Source: Candidatus Cloacimonadota bacterium | GTDB taxonomy: Bacteria; Cloacimonadota; Cloacimonadia; Cloacimonadales; Cloacimonadaceae | Assembly: GCA_023230795.1 (NCBI GenBank) | Contig: JALNWR010000013.1 | Span: forward strand, 1 to 21,392 | Direction: 5' to 3' | DNA: 21,392 nucleotides | Shown: in pieces, positions 14,322-21,392 of the stretch | Layout: every line of letters begins with the position of its first letter | Numbering within the stretch: the first letter of the stretch is position 1 | Position numbers and translations under genes: made by a program | Notes under the pieces: generated by a model | The model's database searches: none | Seen by the model: only the letters and a program-made list of their open reading frames with translations | What the model was told of the DNA's origin: nothing

Positions 14322-14714
14322 ATGGTAGAGAAAAAAGATACACCTAATTCAGACGAAAAAGACATTGAAGAAAACGGCGAAGACCTCAGCAGAGTCATTA
14401 CTCTTGAGATGGAAGATGGTAGTGAAAAGGACTTTATCGTGCTTGACATTTTGAGTCACGATGACAATAACTATATCGCTCTTTCCGAAGAAGATTCCAT
14501 GGAATATGATGTGCTCCGGTTTGTAGAAGCGGATGAATTCCTGGAACTCAGCATTATCGAGGACGAGGATGAATATGACATGATCACGAATCTTTTCAAA
14601 GAGAAGTTTGAAGAAATGCTCAATGCCGAACTTGATTTTGATTTCGGAGACTTGGACTATGAAGAAGAAGAAGACGACGAAGAAGAAGAAGACGAAAAAG
14701 GTGATGAAGTCTAA
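14322..14714 (+). CDS. DUF1292 family small acidic protein
   Basis: The protein has 130 residues. The centre (24-80) matches the DUF1292/YrzB-like pattern: VITLEMEDGSEKDFIVLDIL, then YIALSEEDSMEYDVLRFVEADE, a small beta-rich fold of unknown function common in Firmicutes. The tail (104-130) is almost entirely Asp/Glu (EEEEDDEEEEDEKGDEV). The ribosome binding site AAGGGAG sits seven to eight bases before the ATG. It is divergent from the large minus-strand operon and starts a plus-strand series. No catalytic residues are apparent. Such acidic tails can bind basic proteins or cations, which is only a suggestion here. Confidence 0.75.
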   Translation: MVEKKDTPNSDEKDIEENGEDLSRVITLEMEDGSEKDFIVLDILSHDDNNYIALSEEDSMEYDVLRFVEADEFLELSIIEDEDEYDMITNLFKEKFEEMLNAELDFDFGDLDYEEEEDDEEEEDEKGDEV

Positions 14715-14793
14715 AAGACATAAGTTCATAAAATCTATCAATACTGACGTTTAAATTCAGATTGATTCGAACATATTTTAGGAAAGGATATCC

Positions 14794-15261
14794 ATGAATA
14801 TTGCATCGCTTATTTTACATCCCTTTGAGCTGGAGCTAAAAACAAAGATTTCACAAGGCATGATCAGTGAAGCTCTTACGGTGATGGAACTTCCAGCGCC
14901 GTTCAGGAAAGTTGCAGTGGAATGCCTGGATAGCACGCTCAGAGTGCATATTGAAACTACTTTATCTATATTCAAAAACCTTAGTGTTGATGCCAGGATA
15001 GTCGGAATTCAGTTAAGCAAAGAGAAATCTACCGTGCATTGTGAACTGATGGGAAAGACAGGCATTTTCATTAAATTCGTGAGTATGATAATAAGTAAAT
15101 TCCGCCAGTTTAGCATAAACGGCAATAAGCTGGATATTGATATCACGGATGTACTGCTAAAGCGTATCCCGGAATATGCAGCCAGCTTGTTGGATGAAGC
15201 ACAAGTGCATGTCTTGAATCTGGAGCCAGGGTTTTTAAATCTGGGTATCAGAAAAAGATAG
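14794..15261 (+). CDS. Unrecognised 155-aa protein
   Basis: I do not recognise a family. The protein has no signal peptide and no cysteine pair (only two isolated Cys). It has mixed alpha/beta character: FELELKTKISQGMISEALTVMELP opens it, followed by strand-like TLRVHIETTLSIF and a segment STVHCELMGKTGIF. The final third, INGNKLDIDITDVLLKRIPEYAASLLDEAQVHVLNLEPGFLNLGIR, looks like a beta-alpha-beta unit with a leucine-rich surface. The layout vaguely recalls small lipid-binding domains, but I would not assign it. A good ribosome binding site (AGGAAAGGA) precedes the ATG. It lies 79 bp after the DUF1292 gene in the same direction and may share its transcript. Confidence 0.7.
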   Translation: MNIASLILHPFELELKTKISQGMISEALTVMELPAPFRKVAVECLDSTLRVHIETTLSIFKNLSVDARIVGIQLSKEKSTVHCELMGKTGIFIKFVSMIISKFRQFSINGNKLDIDITDVLLKRIPEYAASLLDEAQVHVLNLEPGFLNLGIRKR

Positions 15262-15382
15262 AGACCATCTTATCGGTCAAGTATCCGTATCAAGGTAGCT
15301 ACAGATAGTAAAATACTGAAGTTATGAACCCGACGCATCTGGGCTATGGCATATAAAGAAACCTGGTTCCGGCATTTTTCCC

Positions 15383-15410
15383 TTGACCGCTGTGGTAGAA
15401 TATGTAGGCT
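15383..15410 (+). promoter_or_regulatory. Possible promoter for transketolase
   Basis: TTGACC (15383-15388), a 16-base spacer and TAGGCT (15405-15410) lie about 80 bp before the GTG start. Only the -35 is a good match. No terminator hairpin is seen between the preceding gene and this point, so read-through from upstream is also possible. Confidence 0.22.
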
Positions 15411-15487
15411 GTCTCATTGTGATGATAGACATTAGTCAAAGGTAAAATAACAAGATATTGAATATAAAACATAAATGAGGTAATAAA

Positions 15488-17374
15488 GTGACAAAGACAG
15501 AACTGATTTCCCGAATCACCCAGCAGGCCAAGATCGCCAGACAGGCGATTTTGCAGATGACTACTTTGTCTGGCAGCGGCCACCCCGGTGGATCTATGTC
15601 CAGCATTGATGTAATCCTATCAATATACAATATCATGCGTCATGATCCTAAAAACCCATCTTGGGCAGAGCGAGACCGAATGGTATTTTCCGCCGGGCAT
15701 CTTACCCCCGCTATTTATAGCAGCTTGGGGATAATGGGCTACTTCCCTTTGGAAGATGCTATTGCGCAATTCAGGACATACGGCAGTATCTTCGAAGGGC
15801 ATGTGGAGCGTGAGGTTCCGGGAGTGGAATGGAGCAGTGGAAATCTGGGGCAGGGCCTTTCAGCAGCTACAGGCTTTGCCATTTCTGCAAAAATCAGAGG
15901 CTTGGATTACCACAACTATGTATTGATGGGAGATGGTGAACAGCAGAAAGGCCAGCTTTCCGAAGCCCGCCGCTTTGCCAGCAAGTTTCATTTAACCAAT
16001 CTCACCGCAATAATTGATTACAACCAATTGCAGATTTCGGGCTCCATCCATGATGTAATGCCCCAGCGCATCCGTCAGAATTGGGAATCAGACGGCTGGC
16101 AGGTTTTCGAAGTAAACGGCCATGATGTCTCTCAGATTTTAACTACTCTGGAAGAAGTAAAATCTCAGGAAAAACCCGTAATGATCCTGGCTCACACCAC
16201 TATGGGTAAGGGAGTGAGCTTTATGGAAAACAAAGCCAAATACCACGGCTCTACCCTATCTATAGAGCAGTGCCAGGAAGCTTTGAAAGAGCTGGGTATG
16301 GATTTTGAACTGCCCAGATATCAAAAGATGCGGGATGAATTCAAACCCCAAAATCAGCCTGCTCATATAGACTTTCATCCCAAATTCGATCTCAAGCCTG
16401 GAAAGCCTGTCTTATATACCTCCGAAAGCGATTGCCGTAGCGCTTGGGGTAATGCTATTTTGGACTTGGGCAAGATCAATCGCGAGAGCAGTAATCCCAT
16501 CGTGGTAGTGGATTGCGATCTGGCTGGAAGCGTGAAAACCGCTGCTTTCGAAGCTGAACTCCCTGAGCGGTTTTTACAGAGCGGGATCATGGAGCACCAT
16601 ACTGCAGTGATGAGTGGAGCTATTTCTACCACAGGAATTCAATGCTTTTGGGCAGCATTTGGAGTATTTGGCATAAATGAAGTCTATAATATGCAAAGAT
16701 TAAACGCCATCAATCATACCAACCTCAAGACCGTGGTTACCCACGTGGGTATAGATGTGGGCGAAGACGGCAAGACTCATCAGTGTATAGATTACATCTC
16801 CCTGGCACGCAATCTTTTTGATACCAGGATCATCTGCCCGGCCGATGCAAATCAGACCGATCGCGTGATCCGCTGGCTCATAGATAAACCCGGCAACTAC
16901 TTTGTCACTATGGGGCGCTCCAAACTGTCTATCATCAAAGATAGTGAAAATGAGGTCTTCTTTGATCAGGACTACTGCTTTGAATATGGTAAGGCCGATG
17001 TGCTGCGCACCGGGGAGAAAGGAACTGTGTTTGTTTGTGGAACCCCTGCAGGCAGAGCTGTGAAGGCTATAGATACGCTACGTGAAGAAGGCATTTTTCT
17101 TGAGCTGGTATATGTGTCCAGTCCTCTTGCCCTTGAAGCTAATATGATCTCAGAGGCAGTCCGGCGCGGGCCTATCTTCAGCATAGAGGATCACAGCATA
17201 CACGGTGGACTCGCATCCAGCATCGCAGAAGCTATTGTAGGTGGCGGACATCAAGCACGGCTCATCCGCATCGGGATAGAGGCTTATCCCGTCTCCGGAA
17301 CTGCCGATCAGCTTTACGAGGCTTATCAGATGGATAGCGCTTCCTTGATCAAGCGTATCAAAGCGGCTCTTTAG
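15488..17374 (+). CDS. tkt: Transketolase (single-chain)
   Basis: This thiamine-diphosphate enzyme of the non-oxidative pentose phosphate pathway moves two-carbon ketol units between sugar phosphates. The 628 residues are slightly shorter than the usual 650-670. Motifs: LSGSGHPGG (28-35, H32), VFSAGHLTP (67-74), the ThDP/Mg motif GDGEQQKGQLSEA (148-160) with DYNQLQISG (177-185), the catalytic glutamate E369 in SGIMEHHTAVMSGA (365-378), GIDVGEDGKTHQ (421-432), and the C-terminal swivelling domain (KGTVFVCGTPAGRAVKAIDTL). The SHD triad before the GEDG loop in standard enzymes reads VGID here, so it belongs to a diverged subgroup. The start is GTG at 15488, seven bases after GAGG. The next gene begins 74 bp downstream on the same strand. 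Confidence 0.92.
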   Translation: MTKTELISRITQQAKIARQAILQMTTLSGSGHPGGSMSSIDVILSIYNIMRHDPKNPSWAERDRMVFSAGHLTPAIYSSLGIMGYFPLEDAIAQFRTYGSIFEGHVEREVPGVEWSSGNLGQGLSAATGFAISAKIRGLDYHNYVLMGDGEQQKGQLSEARRFASKFHLTNLTAIIDYNQLQISGSIHDVMPQRIRQNWESDGWQVFEVNGHDVSQILTTLEEVKSQEKPVMILAHTTMGKGVSFMENKAKYHGSTLSIEQCQEALKELGMDFELPRYQKMRDEFKPQNQPAHIDFHPKFDLKPGKPVLYTSESDCRSAWGNAILDLGKINRESSNPIVVVDCDLAGSVKTAAFEAELPERFLQSGIMEHHTAVMSGAISTTGIQCFWAAFGVFGINEVYNMQRLNAINHTNLKTVVTHVGIDVGEDGKTHQCIDYISLARNLFDTRIICPADANQTDRVIRWLIDKPGNYFVTMGRSKLSIIKDSENEVFFDQDYCFEYGKADVLRTGEKGTVFVCGTPAGRAVKAIDTLREEGIFLELVYVSSPLALEANMISEAVRRGPIFSIEDHSIHGGLASSIAEAIVGGGHQARLIRIGIEAYPVSGTADQLYEAYQMDSASLIKRIKAAL

Positions 17375-17448
17375 ACCTTTTGAATAAGCATAGTAAATAA
17401 TAATATGAGCAAGTATATTAAGCTCTAAGGTGAGGCCTCTGGCCGTTT

Positions 17449-18924
17449 ATGAATAAGGATTTTCTAAAATCTGCATTGATCATCGCTTTGGCGGCTATAC
17501 TTACCGGCGTGGTAGCCTGGATCTTACCGGCATGGAATAACGAGATCTTTACCATACGCAAAATGCACTGGTTTTCTGCCTTGAAGCCTTCGGCAGAAGT
17601 GCAGGATACTACAGCTGTTTTGCAAGAGAAGATAGCGGATACCCCCAGCCCTCTGCGTCCGTTTTTGGACAAGCTGGGGATGATGAAACCGCTGACGGGT
17701 AAAACAGCTCTCATCAAGGGGACTTCCGGCCCATCCCCAAAGAAGCTGAGGATAGCCTATTTTAGCGATTCCATCATCGAAGGAGACCTCATCACCGCTC
17801 CGCTAAGGTCTTCCTTGCAGGATATATATGGTGGGAAGGGCGTAGGCATGGTGCCAATAACCTCTATCGTATCCGGGTTTAGACAGACCATCCGCCATGA
17901 TTTCTCCCGCAATTGGCAAACAGTCTCGTTCATGACCCGGGGTAAAAACGACATATCCCTCGGCATCACTGGCTATACCTTCATTCCCCGCCCTTACTAT
18001 TTGGATCAGAAACCGATAAAGCCCAGCAGCCCGGACAGCCTGGACAGCATAGTTAACACAGATAGTCCGGATAGCCTTTCGCTTGCGGACAGTCTGGCTA
18101 TTGCCCAAGATACGCTGAAGGTTAGCAAGATTGCCAGATTCTATGTGGATGAAGACCCCTGGGTGGAATACAAAGCGGTGGATATAGCCGGAGGAGCTGC
18201 GTATTTTAATAGTATCAAGCTATATTACAGCCACGCCTCAGATAGCTCTTTTGTACAAGTATCCTACGCTTCCGAACCGGCTATCACCCGGCAGCTCAGA
18301 GCGGGGAGCACTCTGCAAGTTCTGGATTTGAGTCCCGGTGAGCCCATCAAAAGCATCCGCCTTAGCTTTTCCAGACATGATCCCCTGCATCTTTATGGCC
18401 TGTCTTTTGATGAAGACAGTGGGGTCTATGTGGATAACTTCCCCATTCGCGGCTATTCCGGTATGTATTTTCAGCGCATCTATGCAGCTGTTTTACAGGC
18501 CTTTGGACAGCGCCTGGATTACGATCTGGTGATCTTGCAATATGGACAAAATGTCTCCAGTCCCAAAAATACTGATTATCAGAACTATAAGCGTGCCATG
18601 ACCCATACCATAGAGCATATACAGACCGCCATGCCCAGGGTGCCGATTTTGATCATCAGTGCGCATGATCGCAGCATCAAAGACGGCACTAAATACAAAA
18701 CCTCACCCGATATCCCCATATTGGTAAAGACTCAAAGCGACTTTGCCCAGGAAACCGGCTGCGCTTTTTGGAATCTCTATGAGGCGATGGGTGGCTACAA
18801 TTCCATGCTGGGACTGGTAAATCAAAATCCTCCTCTGGCCGGAAAAGATTATACTCACTTCACCCGGCGGGGAGCTGATTATGTGGCTGAATTGCTGCTC
18901 AAATTCTTCAAAGGAGAATCGTGA
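17449..18924 (+). CDS. SGNH-type hydrolase/esterase with N-terminal membrane anchor (first of two)
   Basis: This is a 491-residue envelope protein. An uncleaved-looking N-terminal helix (8-28) is followed by a linker and a split SGNH hydrolase: block I FSDSIIEGD (105-113, nucleophile S108, with S replacing the usual G of GDS), block III-like ILQYGQNVS (362-370, N368), and block V DYTHFTRRGADYV (467-479, D467/H470). Residues about 155-330 form an inserted beta-rich domain containing an acidic serine-proline stretch (SSPDSLDS...DSPDSLSLADS, 193-215). It sits directly before a second SGNH gene and an MBOAT gene. This order, together with the anchors, suggests acyl transfer to or removal from a cell-envelope glycan. 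The specific substrate is unknown. A weak ribosome binding site (AAGGTGAGG) lies about 14 bases upstream of the ATG. Confidence 0.8.
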   Translation: MNKDFLKSALIIALAAILTGVVAWILPAWNNEIFTIRKMHWFSALKPSAEVQDTTAVLQEKIADTPSPLRPFLDKLGMMKPLTGKTALIKGTSGPSPKKLRIAYFSDSIIEGDLITAPLRSSLQDIYGGKGVGMVPITSIVSGFRQTIRHDFSRNWQTVSFMTRGKNDISLGITGYTFIPRPYYLDQKPIKPSSPDSLDSIVNTDSPDSLSLADSLAIAQDTLKVSKIARFYVDEDPWVEYKAVDIAGGAAYFNSIKLYYSHASDSSFVQVSYASEPAITRQLRAGSTLQVLDLSPGEPIKSIRLSFSRHDPLHLYGLSFDEDSGVYVDNFPIRGYSGMYFQRIYAAVLQAFGQRLDYDLVILQYGQNVSSPKNTDYQNYKRAMTHTIEHIQTAMPRVPILIISAHDRSIKDGTKYKTSPDIPILVKTQSDFAQETGCAFWNLYEAMGGYNSMLGLVNQNPPLAGKDYTHFTRRGADYVAELLLKFFKGES

Positions 18925-20201
18925 GCCATCGCCACTTTTTGTTGATTTTGCTGCTGCTGGCCAGCCTGGCTCTGCTTTTGGCCCTTAATAAATCTGAAAG
19001 GCAGCAGTCCTTCCTTTTTACCGAAGACGAATACCCTGAAGACCTGGACACCCTGGAGGAATTCATCCAAAGCTACTATCTCCTGCTGGATAGTGATAGT
19101 TATATCAAAGAATATAGCTTTATCCATCCCGAGTTCAATCTCCTTACGAATGAAACCCCAGCCCTGACTGAATTTTACCACAAGCTCCTGGAGCTCAGAG
19201 CAGGACGTCGGGAGCGGGTAGTAATATACCAGATAGGGGATTCACATATTCAGAGCGGTTTCTTTAGCGGAACTGCCCGCAGCGCACTCCAAAAGTATTT
19301 TGGCAACGCCGGCCGCGGACTCATCTTCCCCCATAAACTGGCAGGGACAAACCAGCCGGATGATTATCAAATTCTGTCCAAGGCTCGCTTTGGCAGCATC
19401 TCCCGGCCCCGTAGCCTCAGCGGATATACCCTGGAAATAATCAGACCAGCAACCATGCGGATCCTGCCCAATTCTTTCTTCCAAATCGATAGTAAATTTG
19501 ATCGCATTAAAGTCTTTGCCGATCACACTGCTCAGTTCAGCAAAGATTCCGGCTTTCAAAAGATCAATCCCGATAATCATCCAGCCTGCAGCAGCCATCT
19601 GCTTAGCTTTGACCAGCTCATAGGTGAGGCTGAAATCAATCTTCCGGACAGCATGCAGCGGCTATATGGCTTTAGTTTGGAGCGGGAAGAAAAGGGTTTG
19701 CTATACCATAGTATGGGCGTGAATGGAGCAGGCTTTTACAATCTGGCAAACGATCAGCAGTTCTTCCAGCAGATCGGCATTTTAGAGCCGGATTTGATCA
19801 TAGTATCGCTGGGCACAAACGACGCTCAGGGACGTTACCGGGACCAGGTGATGAAGGCTAATCTACAGCTATTTATGGATAATCTAATTAGTGCCAATCC
19901 AGCCAGCGCCCTGCTGTTTACCCTTCCTCCGGATTCCTATAAGCATGGCAAGCTAAACCCCGCTACCAGCAGCATCGAAGCCAATATCCGCGAATATGCA
20001 ACAGAGCACAATCTGGCCTGGTGGGAGCTCAGGGCTGTAATGGGTGGCGCAGGCAGCATCAATACCTGGAGGCAGCACAAGATGGCAGCTAAGGACTTTT
20101 TGCATTACACTCCAAAGGGATACATGCTGCAAGGACATCTCTTTTATCAAAGCCTGATCAAGGGATACAAGACATACAGCGAAAACGGGGAGCTTAGATG
20201 A
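18921..20201 (+). CDS. SGNH-type hydrolase/esterase with N-terminal membrane anchor (second of two)
   Basis: A 426-residue protein with an N-terminal anchor (6-22), a short acidic linker, then the SGNH motifs in better form than its neighbour: QIGDSHIQSG (104-113, nucleophile S108), SLGTNDAQG (296-304, N300), DFLHYTPKGY (392-401, D392/H395). The segment after block I (LQKYFGNAGRGLIFPHKLAG) parallels LQDIYGGKGVGMVPITSIV in the preceding protein, so the two are probably old tandem duplicates with an inserted beta domain. The start is GTG, overlapping the preceding stop by four bases (GTGA) with AAGGAG just upstream. Its end overlaps the MBOAT start (ATGA), so all three genes are translationally coupled. 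Confidence 0.85.
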   Translation: MSHRHFLLILLLLASLALLLALNKSERQQSFLFTEDEYPEDLDTLEEFIQSYYLLLDSDSYIKEYSFIHPEFNLLTNETPALTEFYHKLLELRAGRRERVVIYQIGDSHIQSGFFSGTARSALQKYFGNAGRGLIFPHKLAGTNQPDDYQILSKARFGSISRPRSLSGYTLEIIRPATMRILPNSFFQIDSKFDRIKVFADHTAQFSKDSGFQKINPDNHPACSSHLLSFDQLIGEAEINLPDSMQRLYGFSLEREEKGLLYHSMGVNGAGFYNLANDQQFFQQIGILEPDLIIVSLGTNDAQGRYRDQVMKANLQLFMDNLISANPASALLFTLPPDSYKHGKLNPATSSIEANIREYATEHNLAWWELRAVMGGAGSINTWRQHKMAAKDFLHYTPKGYMLQGHLFYQSLIKGYKTYSENGELR

Positions 20202-21392
20202 ATCAGATTTGGCAGAGCATCCTTGATTCGTTAAACTACGATCAAGCCAATCCTCTGCTTTTCAATAGCACTTTCTTCCTCTTTTTCTTTATCCTCGTGC
20301 TCTTGATCTATCCTCTGGTGGTGAATCGCACCCGCATCAGGGTCTGGTATCTGCTCGCTGTCTCACTTTACTTTTACTTTAAGACCAGCGGCAGCTTCGT
20401 TCTGCTTTTACTGCTCACAGCTTTTGTCAATTTTGCCCTCGGTGCAGCAATCCATCGCAGTGGCAGCAAGAAAGGTCGGCGGGCCTGGCTGGGGCTCAGC
20501 CTATTGTGGAATCTGGGGACTTTGGGCTACTTCAAATATACGAATTTCATCATTGGCACCATCAATCAGCTCTTTGGTGGTTCTATTCCGATGATGGACA
20601 TCTTTTTACCGGTTGGTATCAGCTTTTTCACCTTCCAGACCTGGAGCTACACCCTGGATATATACTTCAAAAAGCTGGAGCCCATCCGCAGCTTCAAAGA
20701 TTTTGCCTTTTTTGTTTCCTTCTTCCCGCAATTGGTCGCCGGCCCCATCGTAAGAGCCTCTTACTTCATCCCGCAAATTCACAAAAAGCTGGAACTGGAT
20801 GAAGATACCATCGCCCGAGCCTTGGTATTGATCTTTGCCGGTTTGCTCAAGAAAGGCGTGATCGCAGATTATCTCTCGGTGAATTTTGTGGATCGTATCT
20901 TTGAGAATCCCGCGCTTTTTTCTGGTATGGAAAACCTCTTTGGAGTCTATGCTTATGCTTTGCAGATTTACTGCGATTTCAGCGGCTACTCTGATATCGC
21001 CATAGGCCTGGCCGCTTTGATGGGTTTTAGCCTGCCCATTAACTTTAATAGTCCCTACAAGGCCCATAGCGTTACAGATTTCTGGCGCAGATGGCATATC
21101 TCGCTTTCCACCTGGCTCAGGGACTATGTTTACATTCCCTTAGGCGGAAATCGCAAAGGTAAGAGCCGGCAGTACCTGAACCTGGGAATCACAATGCTCC
21201 TGGGTGGACTCTGGCATGGTGCAAGCTGGAATTTCGTCTTTTGGGGAGGCCTGCACGGGGTGGCTTTGATCTTTGACAAAGCCTGGCTCAGCCTGAAAAT
21301 CGCTCACAGCAAAGTAATGAAGGTGATAGGAGTCGTAGTCACTTTCCATTTTGTGTGTTTTGCCTGGATCTTTTTCCGTAGCCGCACTTTTG
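20198..21392 (+). CDS. MBOAT family O-acyltransferase, 3' end beyond the window
   Basis: 398 codons of a multi-spanning membrane acyltransferase of the AlgI/DltB/PatA type, open to the window edge; the family usually runs to 460-500 residues. Visible: several N-terminal membrane helices (24-42, 50-84), LPVGISFFTFQTWSYTLDIY (137-156), FFPQLVAGPIVRA (175-187), QIYCDFSGYSDIAIGLA (256-272), the DFWRRWHISLSTWLRDYVYIPLGG block (H300 region) and the near-invariant histidine H340 in GGLWHGASWNFVFWGGLHG. Such proteins pass an acyl group (usually acetyl) from the cytosol across the membrane to a partner that loads it on a secreted polymer. The two SGNH proteins upstream are the natural partners. The ATG overlaps the previous stop. 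Confidence 0.93.
   Translation, partial: MNQIWQSILDSLNYDQANPLLFNSTFFLFFFILVLLIYPLVVNRTRIRVWYLLAVSLYFYFKTSGSFVLLLLLTAFVNFALGAAIHRSGSKKGRRAWLGLSLLWNLGTLGYFKYTNFIIGTINQLFGGSIPMMDIFLPVGISFFTFQTWSYTLDIYFKKLEPIRSFKDFAFFVSFFPQLVAGPIVRASYFIPQIHKKLELDEDTIARALVLIFAGLLKKGVIADYLSVNFVDRIFENPALFSGMENLFGVYAYALQIYCDFSGYSDIAIGLAALMGFSLPINFNSPYKAHSVTDFWRRWHISLSTWLRDYVYIPLGGNRKGKSRQYLNLGITMLLGGLWHGASWNFVFWGGLHGVALIFDKAWLSLKIAHSKVMKVIGVVVTFHFVCFAWIFFRSRTF

Noticed and set aside
14349..14741. Minus-strand 130-aa frame opposite the DUF1292 gene
   Set aside because: Composed largely of F/V runs, the antisense image of the Asp/Glu tail. No ribosome binding site and no family pattern.

Overview
The window looks like a chromosomal segment of a diderm anaerobe. 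My best guess is the phylum Cloacimonadota (Candidatus Cloacimonas and relatives). The clues are a secreted FG-GAP repeat protein with a Por/type IX-like C-terminal sorting domain, a lipoprotein followed by an outer-membrane-type barrel, a long-form urocanate hydratase and a moderate GC content. This assignment is inference. No rRNA or tRNA gene is present to fix it.

Layout, left to right. (1) 1-1060: the remains of an IS3-family insertion sequence. It has a complete DDE catalytic core, but its left side is not intact and abuts the start of an unknown minus-strand gene. Its right end lies against a small secreted-protein gene whose stop codon the IS appears to supply. (2) 1058-2924, minus: two secreted-protein genes, the first-transcribed one being the FG-GAP/sorting-domain protein, with a good sigma-70-like promoter upstream. 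(3) 2925-3631: about 700 bp without a convincing large gene. It holds a nested palindrome, a tandem duplication and an inverted pair of 'GGATCAAC-CGGAT' type dispersed-repeat units. (4) 3632-13969, minus: a tightly packed run of eight genes with overlaps or gaps of about 11 bp: UPF0597/cysteine desulfidase-like protein, hutU, UTP-sugar uridylyltransferase, then an MCE lipid transport system (mlaD-like, a lipoprotein-plus-barrel fusion, a STAS-mlaE fusion, mlaF), then folA. (5) 14322-15261, plus: a small acidic DUF1292 protein and an unrecognised 155-aa protein. (6) 15488-21392, plus: transketolase, two adjacent SGNH-type hydrolases with N-terminal membrane anchors, and an MBOAT O-acyltransferase cut by the window end.

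How the genes may work together. The MCE block has an inner-membrane permease with a built-in regulatory STAS domain, its ATPase, a membrane-anchored MCE protein with a very long helical tail, and an outer-membrane partner combining a PqiC-like lipoprotein domain with a predicted beta-barrel. Together these could form a complete inner-to-outer membrane lipid conduit. The SGNH-SGNH-MBOAT set looks like an envelope polysaccharide or peptidoglycan O-acylation module. The amino-acid catabolic genes upstream of the MCE block (UPF0597, HutU) have no obvious mechanistic link to it and may only share transcription.

The most interesting item is the lipoprotein/beta-barrel fusion in the MCE operon. The next are the IS-supplied stop codon and the repeat-rich intergenic region.
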